DNA from: Nymphaea colorata
Lineage: Eukaryota; Streptophyta; Magnoliopsida; Nymphaeales; Nymphaeaceae
DNA: 64,000 bases
NCBI RefSeq assembly: GCF_008831285.2
Contig: NC_045141.1
Span: forward strand, 15,920,106-15,984,105
Direction of reading: 5' to 3'
Below, one piece after another: positions 19,950 to 31,200 of the stretch; position 1 is the first letter of the stretch; each line of letters begins with the position of its first letter. The notes beneath the pieces are model-generated. The model had not been told where the DNA came from and made no database searches. It worked only from the letters and a program-made list of their open reading frames with translations. Made by a program: the position numbers and the translations under genes.

Positions 19950-21098
19950 CTAGCGCCGGTTGAACCTCTCGGGGGACAAGAGAGCTTCGGGATCCCCGGA
20001 CCTCAATCGGCTGGAGGAGAAAGCGACCACGGACCTGACGAACATTGGGCTCGTCATCGACTTGCAGCGCCGGGACGAGGAGGACGACGCGCCACCGTGG
20101 ACGCGCGACTCGGAGAGGGGGAAGAAGCCGGTGAGGGACGAGGTGCTGCGGCGCCGGAAGAAAGGCGACTTGAGGGACCGGAAGGAAAAGACCGACGGCT
20201 TTAGGCAGAAGGGAGACGGGCGCTTCGCCCAGAAGCCGCTGCCGACTCCGCCCCTCCGGTACCTCCACGGCGACGCCGTCGTGGCCTCCAGGACGAGACG
20301 CTCCGTCGCGAGGTTGCTTTCGAACCCGAAGGAGTACGATCTTTTCAGGAACCCGGAGCTCCGGCCTGTCGCTGGGACTGTTGCTTCGTCTCCGAAGTCG
20401 TTTTTGGTCGTGTCAGGCGAGGCCGCGGCGCTGGAGAAGGGCGACGCCCGCGCCTCCGACGCTGCTGGATCGGGCCTTATCTCGGCCTCGATGATGATGT
20501 CTCGGAGGAGGCTGTCGTCGAGGCTGGGGCGTATCCGGGCCGCCATGACCGGAATGAAGGGGGAATTCGAGCGGAATATTCCGGCACGGCAGAGGGGGCA
20601 GTTGGCGTGGGACCGCAGCCAGATGTCAATGCAATCGACGTGGAAAGCGTGGTGGCATCCTGGAAGAACACGAAGATAGTCGCCGGAGTCGAATTCCAGA
20701 AGGCAGACGGCGCAATCGTGGCTGCCGTCGAGGAACCGCTTCCCTTTGGTGAAGACGCGGAGAGGAATCGTCTTGATCGCAGACTCGTCGAGTCCGTAGG
20801 AGGAAAGCGCCGCATGGAAGAAGGGCGACGAGTCGGGGGACGGGGAGCCGCCGAAGCCGTCGTCGGAGGGCGCCGATGGCCTCCGCCGGAGAAGCTGGTG
20901 GAGGCGCGCGATGGCGGGCAGAAGATACTTGGAGATGAGGCGGGAGTAAGCGACGACGAGGAACGCGGTGGCGACGACCGCCATCATGGCGATGAGCGGA
21001 GGACTGAGCTCCGGCGGTGGCCTGCTAACGGGAGCGGCTGTCGGCGTAGCCGCCGGCGGCCACACGAAATCGTATTCCGGCCGATACCCAGCGTTCAT
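19950..21098 (-). CDS. ATL-type RING-H2 E3 ubiquitin ligase
   Basis: An intronless gene of 382 aa, as is typical of ATL proteins. The start MNAGYRPEYDF at 21098 was chosen over an in-frame ATG 64 codons upstream because the extra stretch is basic and not conserved-looking. In order: a Pro-rich N-terminus (1-34), one membrane segment (about 35-52), the GLD motif (102-104), then a RING-H2 domain with ligands C129, C132, C148, H150, H153, C156, C167 and C170. The W160 and P168 expected in ATLs are present. A long Ser/Arg-rich C-terminal tail follows. ATLs are membrane-bound ubiquitin ligases, many of them responsive to stress or defence signals. The GLDESAIKTIP block and the tail recall the ATL65 subgroup, but that is tentative. 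The opposite strand also has long ORFs, which are GC-driven shadows. Confidence 0.93.
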   Translation of the reverse strand: MNAGYRPEYDFVWPPAATPTAAPVSRPPPELSPPLIAMMAVVATAFLVVAYSRLISKYLLPAIARLHQLLRRRPSAPSDDGFGGSPSPDSSPFFHAALSSYGLDESAIKTIPLRVFTKGKRFLDGSHDCAVCLLEFDSGDYLRVLPGCHHAFHVDCIDIWLRSHANCPLCRAGIFRSNSPFIPVMAARIRPSLDDSLLRDIIIEAEIRPDPAASEARASPFSSAAASPDTTKNDFGDEATVPATGRSSGFLKRSYSFGFESNLATERLVLEATTASPWRYRRGGVGSGFWAKRPSPFCLKPSVFSFRSLKSPFFRRRSTSSLTGFFPLSESRVHGGASSSSSRRCKSMTSPMFVRSVVAFSSSRLRSGDPEALLSPERFNRR

Positions 21099-24000
21099 CC
21101 TTCTCTCTCTAAAATCTCGTTTTGCTTCCGCCACTAATAAAACTCCCCTCTCAGTGCTCTCACTCTCCTCTCTCCCTCTCTGGCCGGCACGTGTGAGAGG
21201 TGGAGCATCCCTTCGGCTCAACTGTTGGCACGAACGACATCTGCCGCGGGAATACGTCATACGTGGCCTCCTAGTCAACGCCACAGTCAAAGGCTCGGGA
21301 TGACCACGTTTTGCCGATCAAAAGGAATCAAGATCCAAAATCAGATCTGGATCCAATCCAATGTTCGGGTACGGGTCGGAGGAGTCTTCGCGAGACCTTC
21401 TCCTCGTTGGGCGTTGTGCCTTCATCAGGTGGCGTTTCGGTGTCAGAGTCCAAATTTGATCCAAGCCCGAGGAAGTACGATTCTACTCTCAAGTCCAGAT
21501 CGGGCTAACTCGGATCCGTTTAGGACGGTGGCGTCATGTTTGAGTTTAGATGCGTCTTCTTTCTCCTTTTTTAGTTTTGACTCGAGATGCGAAGGGGCTG
21601 GACCAGATGAAAAGTGACTGATTTGATCGGGTGACGAACTCGACCCGACCCGTTGACGACGGCAAAGTGGGGAGACAGGCGACAGATGAGATAGGTTACG
21701 TAATTTGCATCGGGGGTTGAGTAGACTTGGAAGGAGTGAATACGCCGCGATTCTCAAGGGAAATTAATTTTCGAAGGAGTTATTATGGTGCTCATCCTCT
21801 TTGAAATCAATAGTAAGTCCTCGAATCTTTCAACCGCATTGTTTCTGTAAATTCTTTATTTTATTTGCGACAATTCGACGTAACGGGAAAGTTTCGCAGA
21901 TGAACAACATCGTCAGTCATTTTGGATCCGGATTACATTTCAAACCTACTGCGAGCTTCAATGAGATTTGCATCGCTTACTATTTATTACTAATAGAAAT
22001 GTTCGTATGATTATTGAGTGCCATTATTAAATTACATCCGCTTGTGAAATGTATCATTGCTGCATGCGTATGTTGCTGAAAATTAAAAATTTCCAATCGT
22101 TGTCATTGTTGTACCATAGGCCGTTACTAATCCGTTTGTTTGTGGCGATTTTTTTTTCCTTTTTGGAAACGGGATTTTTATATTTAACCACTGTGCAACA
22201 TCTGCCACTCCATAGATTTGTTCTCCACTATATATGTATGTGATTCTTTGTACTAAAAAAAAAAAAATACTTTGGATTTATTCATCTCATTTTTCTGAAC
22301 AATAGCGACAATGGCAAGAAGTTTTCCAACAAAGATAACTGATTCTAATGCCTCTGCAACTCCTCAGACTTTATTGCGTTCAAAAACAGCCTTAATGGCA
22401 ATGAATGGATAGCGGCTGGGGATGCCTTCTATTTTGGCTCTGGCACCATCTTTCCTAATTAATTTCTGTTCTCCACACCATCTTTTTTAGTTTTTATATT
22501 AATCACTACCATAAATGCATTATCACCATTAAGTAAGGGATACATCCAGAAATTTAACTTGAATAGGGGGCACGAATTTAATTAAGAGTTGAATGGCAGC
22601 ACTCGCATATAAATTTATTCATTCATATATAAAAGTTTTTGAATTTTATATCTGTTTTGATTGCTCCTTTAAGAGGCTGTTTGGGAATGGTAACTGTTAC
22701 TATCTCATGCATCTGCCTCAAAAAGTGTGGCAAATTCATTTTTAAGTTGTCACAATGAATTTAAGTAATTTTGTGATTAGAAACTTGAAATAATAACAAA
22801 ATATTTCTATTCCTAAACGGTTTTTAAAGAGTTGTTTGGCAACAGTAACACAGTATTATTGTCCCCCATGACCTGCCTTAGAAAATATGACATATTCATA
22901 AAATACTTTAACAAGTGTTTTGTGAATTTGCCTTCGAGACATTAACATTGTGTTACTGTTTCACAATGGCTCCTAAGAACTTCCAATTTGTTTCTTGAGC
23001 AAAATCATGTCTAAGCTTGAGAGACTTAGCCATTCTATTTGGTTGCATAAAACTCCGATGCTAATAAGTAAGGATCGGAGTATAGAGTTACTAAGAGAGA
23101 TTTAGGCCGAGACGTGGCTTGACCCTTTTGGTCTGATGAGGTAGTACAGTACCATACATACCCAGCTTTTAGGTCTGGATGGGCTTCAGATTCAGTTGTA
23201 CTGTACCGCCCCTCGAATTCAAACCGACCGCAGACTGCCTAGGTATCAATTTCAGATCTGAACCCACCGAACAGCTAGGATCCAGCCTGGACCTAATCCA
23301 TTTGCACCCTCCTTATTTAATTAATAACCTGTGAAGCTCCACCATCACCGTCTCCCCACAGAGTACCCGGCTGCCCGTCGCCGTTCCCCGCCAGAAAAAT
23401 TTACTGCTTGGCACTGGACTTTCAATTTGTTCTCTGCCATCGCCATTAACATAACACACAGCTGCATTCATCAATGGCCAATAACCACTCCGCCCGAACG
23501 CTGGGTATGTCATTTGGGATCCATCACAAACCAAAAATTGTAGAATTCTTAGAGTGGAAGGCGAATCGTAGAAAGGAGAGACATGATGGTGCCGCCAGCA
23601 ACAGAATCGAAGGTCTCCAATGGCTGTAGAGGTTCCTATCTCAGCAGTGGAGGCTAGCCAGAGCGATGTATGGGTGGATGTTCTTATTTGAAAAGTGACG
23701 GCGTCCTTGTTTTCCACCAGCAGAAGACGGTGATGGTGGGTGTTTTCACCTCCCACACAGTGATCGAGTAGGAGAGAAGGAAACAAGGGAGGGAAAAGGG
23801 AAAATGAAACGGGTTTGAGACCTTGAGCAGAAGATCAGAGTGTGACGGGGGGGGAAGAAGAAGACTCTCGTTCAGGGACAGAGAAACAAGGTGCCGATAA
23901 TTCCTCAGATCGACGGCTAGGATGAGCCGAGTGATCGGATGCACAAGCAAATTGGAAGGTGCAATTCGGTTGCGCACAAAATGGGTGGGTCATAATATGG

Positions 24001-25216
24001 ATCAGGTTTTGAACTGAAACCCCATAATTGGTGTGCAATTTGGAAAAGCCGTTCGATCCGGTCTGCATCGTCGGGTCCCATTAGATCTGCTGGATTTGGA
24101 ACGGTGCTGCTCGGCCCCATTACACCCTGTAGATTCTGAGTCTGAGGATGATAGAAAAAGGTTAAGCAAAGCTGTACATAAACTGCGTGCAAAAACAGGG
24201 ATTGCATTATTCGATCATGTCTGGATCCAAATTAAGTAGTGCTAATCAGATCCCATGCGATCCATATATGTACGAGGGAAATGACAAAACCAGATTAAAG
24301 TGAAAACATGGTTTTTTTTTTTTTTTATTTGTAAATAATCTGGAATTAGTTATGAATTAACATATATAGATATAATGTCAATGTATTATGATTTGGATTG
24401 GATATTTGACTCAATAGTTTCAAAAAAATGGAAATGGAAATAGAGATAATAATATCATATTAACAAATAGGATCAAAATCATGTTTAAAAAGTAACATTC
24501 CTTAAATATCTGATGAGGTTCATTTTGGATTAATTTTAAATACATATCATATATTCAATGGCCTTACATTTAAAAATTGGCCCAATTTGGTACTAAATGT
24601 GGATTTAAAAGTCATATTCAAATCAGATTCGAACTGTGAAATTGGTTGTCTGATTTGGATTCATATATAGCTTTTTTTCATACATATTCGAATACGAATT
24701 CAAATCTGTATTCAAATCCAAATGAGAGAATATCTGAAAAATATGATAGGGTGATGAGTATCTGTAATGTCACTAAAGCTTATACAAATTGATCCAATTC
24801 CATCAATAGTTCGGATTCGATCAGCTAACCGTAGATCCAGTAGGATCTTGTGCTTTGGAGTGTAAAGCACTTTTCTTTTAGTTGAAGTTTCAATTATATT
24901 TTTAGTGAATAAGATCCAAATAGATGTGGGAGATGAAAGAGACGATGAAGAAAGAGAAGAGCCAGTGTGCTCAGTGGTGAGACGTAATCTGAACTCAAGG
25001 ACAAGGGTTCGGATATAACCGAGTCGACCCGTTTTGAAGAACTTCGGATGAAGTCAGTAACGGCCTAACGAGCATGTAGGGCCCCCTCCGCTTATAGTCG
25101 CAGTTACGTAAGAAGGAAACGCCGAGAGTGGCGCGCGTTTGTGCAGGGCGCGGGACGGGGAAGGTCGTGAGCGCGGGAGCAAGCGCAGATCGGACGGAGA
25201 GGAAAATTTCCCGGCA
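21099..25216. other. Region between the divergent ATL and SEC3 genes
   Basis: Both promoters lie here. It holds a pair of MITE-like units at 22671-22972, GC-richer patches at 21120-21700 and 23300-23960 without a convincing gene, and AT-rich DNA at 24300-24900. Short ORFs in the GC patches lack any recognised motif. Confidence 0.4.
22671..22972. mobile_element. Two adjacent MITE-like units of one family
   Basis: The first unit (about 22672-22826) starts AGAGGCTGTTTGGGAATGG and ends in the reverse complement of AAAACCGTTTAGGAATAG. The second (22829-22972) starts GAGTTGTTTGGCAACAGTAA, and its right end reversed is GAGCCATTGTGAAACAGTAA. Both share the internal theme of ATGACATATTCA-like spacers. 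No target duplication is obvious. Confidence 0.5.
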
Positions 25217-28200
25217 ATGGGGAAGTCCGGCAGTGGCGCCGCGGACGGGGAGGAGCTCCTGAGGGCGGCGTCGGCCGCCCTCGAGGGTACCGGACAGAAG
25301 GTCGTCATGGCGGTCCGAGTGACCAAGAGCCGCGGCATTTGGCAGAAGTCCGGCAGGTTGACCCGTCATGTGTCCAAGCCTAGGGTCTTGGCTCTCACCA
25401 GTACGCGTTCGTGGCCCTTAACTTTCGTTGGATTCTGAGTTCAGTGTCTTTCAGCTTGGTCTCCAACGTCGAACATGCGAGCAATAGGCAGTTGATGCCT
25501 TTGGCGTGCTTCTTTTTTGGCGGTCTTTGATCGGCTTAGATTGTTTGTTGTGTTGCTTCGATTTCGTAGGATTGTCTCGTTAGGTTCTTCCGTCTTTTGC
25601 TCTAGTAGTGCACTGCACTCCGTTCGGTATGATTTCTAGAAGAAGAATATCTTTTGGATTCTCTCTTACCTGAAGTTTGATGCCATTATACTTTACCAAG
25701 ACTGCGAAACTTCGCCTGTGATGAACAACTGCAGCCACTTATTCTTCTTCTTTATATTCTCTTATTTTAGTTTGTTTTTAGGCTTTCTTTTGTTGACTGG
25801 TGTAGACTCTGGTTTCGGTTTTTTCGAGATAATGTTGAGATTAGTACTCAGGAGTAGTCGGATTTTGAGTATGAGGGCTAGGAAGATTAGTAGTGAAGTA
25901 ACCTTCTTCCTTCAATCTGGACTAGTGTTTGCGCTCTCATCATTGGTTGCAGCAGAGGCACAAAGCTTTCGCGCAGTGTGCAAACAATCTTAAGTTTAAT
26001 TAAGACAAGCATAGACTGATCCCACGTTCCTTAGATGGAACACACACACACACACACAGATAGAGAGAGAGCGAGAGAGAGAGATCAAAGTTCCAGTTAT
26101 GTATTTAAGGAAATTGAGTTGCAGTGTAGATGGAGGTGAACCTTCTTACATATTTGGCTAGCTATTCCTGAAAAACTTTGTTAACGTGAAGTAGCATCAA
26201 AGCACCTCTACCAAGACAGCATGGTATTCTAAGAATCTATCTCGACCTGTTTTCATTTGAACTCTCTCCCGTCAAATAAATGATAGCTGCATTGCTGGAC
26301 AGTAGTCAACTTAATGTAAGGACAAATTCATGGAATAAGAAAAAGCCAGATTATTGGCTATGTATGTGATGGAGCTCCGTTTATTTGATGCATGTACTCG
26401 AGCAAAACTGGGAATCATGTAACTCATGAGTGACACCAGCGACATGGCTGCTGGTTCTTATTGCATTTGGCTATTATGCAGTTGAAAAATCAATCCAGTG
26501 TGGTACATTGTGACACACCATCAGGACGACTTAAACTCATTGTGTACCCAGGGTATGTGTATAATGTCCTCATTTACTTGCGGAGATTTGTTCAGGCTTG
26601 TGCCTGTAAAGCTCAGCATTTGCTTTAGTCATGCTTGTGAAGACTTCCTTACTTTTTTTTGCTTAAAGGAGATAAAGGGACAGGAATGTGGCTTGCATAC
26701 TTTGCCTTTTCTGAGAGGTGGTTAGGATACTTTCAAGTATATCTTTAGACAGAGAAAGTGTCATAAATGGTGGCTACTTTTGAGGCAAGCATATTAATGG
26801 GCGTTCTCAGATCTTAATTTGCCTACAGCATGTTTTCTCATTAGTAACTATCCTTAAGTTAATCCTTTTCATTTTTATGATGATTGCTGGAGATGCTCAT
26901 ATCTACACCCTTTCATGGTTTGTAAATCTTTATTGGCCACACGACTGGATTTACTGTTTCCTTTTGGAAAGCCATAGTTATTTTCTCTGGTGTCCTGAAG
27001 TCTATTATCTATATTTAATCTTAATTCATTTTATCATGAGTAACATCAGTCTGTTGTTGGATATATCAGCATCCTTGATCGTGTTAGAACTAGAGTAAAT
27101 TATCAGCAAATGCTGTATTATAGGTTTGAATTTGAAGCATTGATCTGCATCAGTTTTCCTTTTGCAGCAAAATTTTCATCAAAAGGACAGAGGACAAAGG
27201 CCCTTCTTCGTGTTTTGAAACATTCATCTGGGGGTGTTCTGGAGGTATTGTGTGCAAGTTATCTTCTACTTGTTTGTTCATGCTTCAAAAGAAGTCTTGA
27301 AGCAAGCATGCCATTGTAACTTGTAAGCTCTGAAGAGCACAAAGTGTATCATACCTTCTCATTGTCTGCCTTTTTCGGATTCCATTATAACCATTATATG
27401 CAGAAATCCCTGCTTTCTTTATGCTCTTGTCGTCATTATTTAACAAGCAGAGCTTTCATACATGCTTTCAGGATGTTTGCAAGATGCTTTCCTTCTATGC
27501 ATAAACAACCTTTTCTATGGCATTAGTTTGTTTGCAAGATTGGAAACTATTGATAACTTTTTTCTGCTTGTGTATAATTAGCCTGCAAAACTTTACAAGG
27601 TTAAGCACCTTTCAAAAGTGGAGCTTATACCAAACGACAACAGTGGATGCACGTTTATGCTGGTAAACTATATTCCCTTTCACATTATATTGTGTTGAGA
27701 CCTTTTCAAAGTGGCTTGTATAGAACATGTTTGGAGCTCTTGTTTGTCAATGTTGGAAATAATCTACATGTTTTCCATGCTGATGCTATCAGTTTTTTGT
27801 TGATTAAGGGGTTTGATAACCTTAGGAGCCAGAGTGTTTCACCTCCACAGTGGACTCTGCGCAACATTGATGATAGGTGATTGCTAAAGACACATGCTGA
27901 TGCTTTCCTGCTGTTTTACATTGTTAAAATTTGTTGTTTTCCTTTTAATCTTCATCATTCACCAACAAAAGGAGGTGGCTCATCTTTACTGTACCCAACT
28001 AATGTAACCATAAACAATTACTTCATTCCCTTTCCTATTCCATTGATAAATCTCTGTATAAATTCGCCTATAGATGATATGAGGAGAAAAATTTATCAGA
28101 TTGCTTTCATTTTCTCTTTTTCCATTGATGCAGAAATCGGTTTCTTGTTTGCATATTAAGTATGTGCAAGGATATGATGGGTCGCCTTCCAAAAGTTACT

Positions 28201-31200
28201 GGTATAGATGTTGTGGAGATGGCTATTTGGGCAAAGGTTCTTTCGCTGTCCCTCTATCTCTCTTTCTCCAACACACACAGACATAGGACATGGTGGAATT
28301 CTAACTCTCAGGCCTGCTACTACATTGAGTCCTGACTTCATATATAATTATATGTGTTTTTATATATAAAACCGAATTGATATCCATATGTTTTACACTG
28401 CTTATGTGTTCAGATATTGTGTATATGATATATACATATTCACATTCTACTTCTTCGTGTGCTTGTGTATGTGAGCCAACTTTCACTGAATCGATAGCAA
28501 AAGATATACAGGAAAAAGTTTGTGTGTTGGACCAATATAGTTGAACTTTCTTACACATGTTTTATGTGCTTTTCAGTTGTCACATATACTTGGTTGCAAC
28601 TGTCATGGCTATGTTGTCAGAATATGGGTTGGAAAATTCACTTCTTGGTTACTGTTTTATGCCTTTTGCTCATACACAAATAATGTTTTCTTCTTCTTCA
28701 GATATGTGTCTGTATTTTCAACTGGTTTTGAGTTTTATAATTTGTTATTTATATTTTTTCATGTATAAATTTGCTTTAGGAAAACACCCCTGCGGTGGAT
28801 CTTCAAACAGATGCTCAAGTTAACCACATTGCTACTATTATCACTCCAGATGACTTGAAAGTAACTGTTGAAAGGGACCTTGTCTCACAAGCTGAAGAAG
28901 CGGATATGGAGGCACTTCTTGGAAGGTTTGCTTCTCTCCATTCAGCTGATACTCATATATGCCCATAATTCTCTGCCATTGCAAGTGTGATTACCGATAT
29001 TACCTTTTCAGCAAATTGATAATAGATTTATTATTTTTTTGTGTGTACCTTGCTTTAGAAATTGTTTTGCTGCCGGAAATGCTCAGTGTGGTTAACGAAG
29101 TCTTGGTGTGAGCCTCTTAGGTTGCTCTCAGGGGTTCTTCTATTCTGCTATGGGTGACATGAAAGTATTTCTGGAATCTTGAGCGTAGGGCTGTCTTCAT
29201 GGGCTTTAACAACTGGAGATCTGCACTTATAGCAAGGCAACAGTGAATGTTGTGTATCTGTGGCTGGTTTCGAGATGTTCTCGCTTCGCTGATCCAAAAC
29301 AAAAAGAAAAGAAGCGATTCTACTTCTTTATTGTCTTGTTGTGTGCTTAATCTCAATTCAGCAGAATGATTGTCAAATAATGGTTGTTATTTGCTATTTC
29401 TTCTTTTATCATTTCACATCTCATTTTCCTTAAAGTGTCTCATTTTCAGCATCAAACTGTATTAGTATGAGAGTGAGATGGAGCCTGACCTGGTCAAAGA
29501 AAACCTAGACTGTTGAACCCTAGAAAGTATATTCTGAATTTGGATTTTATTCACAGCACACATGTTCAGGCCTGGGATGAAACTGGATATCGAGTGTCAA
29601 ACAGAATGTGGATTGGAATGGGATCTAACATGGTTTATTTCATTCTGTTCACTTACGGGGCCTTTGGCAACAGGAACACTAACACACTGTTCCATGAATC
29701 TGTCTCAAAGATTGGGACAGTTCCATGGCACACTAGAACGCAGTGTTCCATGAATCTGTCCTAAATATTAGGACAGATTCATGGAACACTGTGTTAGTAT
29801 TCCTACTGCCAATTTAGGACAGATTCATGGAACACTGTGTTAGTATTCCTACTGCTAAATGCCCCTTTAAAATCATATGTTTTCGGTTGATCTGAGATCA
29901 TAAGTTTTCCTACATCTGCTAGGTCTGTAGCAACACTCTCAGATCCAATTGGATGCGGGTTCAAAAAATGGGTTGACTTTTCCAAAAAAGGGCTAGTCTT
30001 TGATGAAGCCCAACTGCCAATACCTTACGTGGTTTCATTGGCAACCGTTAGTTGTGTTTTTTCAGTTGAAGGATATCTTTTAAATAAGAAAATTGGTGCT
30101 TCCACAGCTATCTGTTTCTGAAACCTTGGATAGATCTGCTTATACATCAGAATTGGAGGGTCCATATTTTGCACTAGATGAAATACATATGTCACCTTTT
30201 TCACTATTTAATCCACACCTCATCGCTACCATCCAGAAAGAAAAAGAAGAAAAAGGGAACCAGCTGCACATTTGGTTGGTTCTAGCAAATTTACATCCTT
30301 GTGTGTGAACTGTGATGTGTTCCCTCATAGGGTGTTTGATACCATGGAATGTGGAATACCATGGATGCTGTTGACTTCATGGAATGCAATTTCAGTGTGT
30401 AAGGGACAGCAGAATCTTCAGAGTGAAACTCCAAAGGATGTATAGTTCAATGTTTATTGTGAGCAGCCCATTCTGTCACCCCATGCTCGATGCAAACAGC
30501 ACTGCAGAGTGAGTCAACAAGTTCTGGCCCATTCCTTGGATGTGCATGAAATGGAAAAATCACATGTTCCACGAATGAAGATGGAACACCCTCCCTGGTT
30601 CAAGAATAATATTCAAGACCAAATACTCCCTTTGCTGTATCTTTTGGTCTACTAATGTTCTGACACACTAAGAGAAATAAGTTGGTATACTAGTCCCTTA
30701 ATGTTGATATAGGGAGGAGTTCCCTAGTGTTCCCTGAACAGTAATGTTGTTGATGTGGGGAGCAGAGATTAATTGCTCCAACTCAGATTAATTGCACGTT
30801 CTCCCATTGACAAGGGGACCGACACTTAATTGTGCATCAGCCCGAGATACATATAAGTTCTGGAACTTCAATGATTGTTCTATTGTGATGTAAATATGTC
30901 CAAAAGTACATCGTGTATTTTTTTTTACACTTGCAGTTAGAAACCTCACTACTTAGATGGCTATATTCTTGGTTTGGTAATTTCAAGCGTTACTCCCATT
31001 GTGGCTTTTTGTATTGAACTTATCTACATTAGAACATGATACCAGGAATGTAACTCTAGAAGAGTCTCGATGTTAATTCAAAAGCAGTTTATTGGGAAAA
31101 GATTCAAGATTGAAATTTTTATAACTTGTCTCTTCATATTAGTAGTGCATTGCTTCCAAACATCCATAAAGCCTTTTTGTTTGGACTATGTTCCTGTCAC

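Noticed and set aside
19960-20679. Plus-strand ORF (239 codons) within the ATL gene
   Set aside because: It is the antisense shadow of the RING-H2 gene, kept open by high GC. No family features.
20607-21137. Plus-strand ORF (176 codons) over the ATL N-terminal region
   Set aside because: Same reason: it is opposite a convincing RING-H2 protein and rich in low-complexity Gly/Arg.
21098-21290. Longer ATL start 64 codons upstream
   Set aside because: The added segment is basic and unlike ATL N-termini, while the start at 21098 gives a normal short Pro-rich N-terminus before the membrane span.
23313-23786. Minus-strand ORF of 157 codons between ATL and SEC3
   Set aside because: Composition looks random (His/Ser/Cys-rich patches), with no motif and no splice-linked partners. 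Probably chance in a GC-richer patch.
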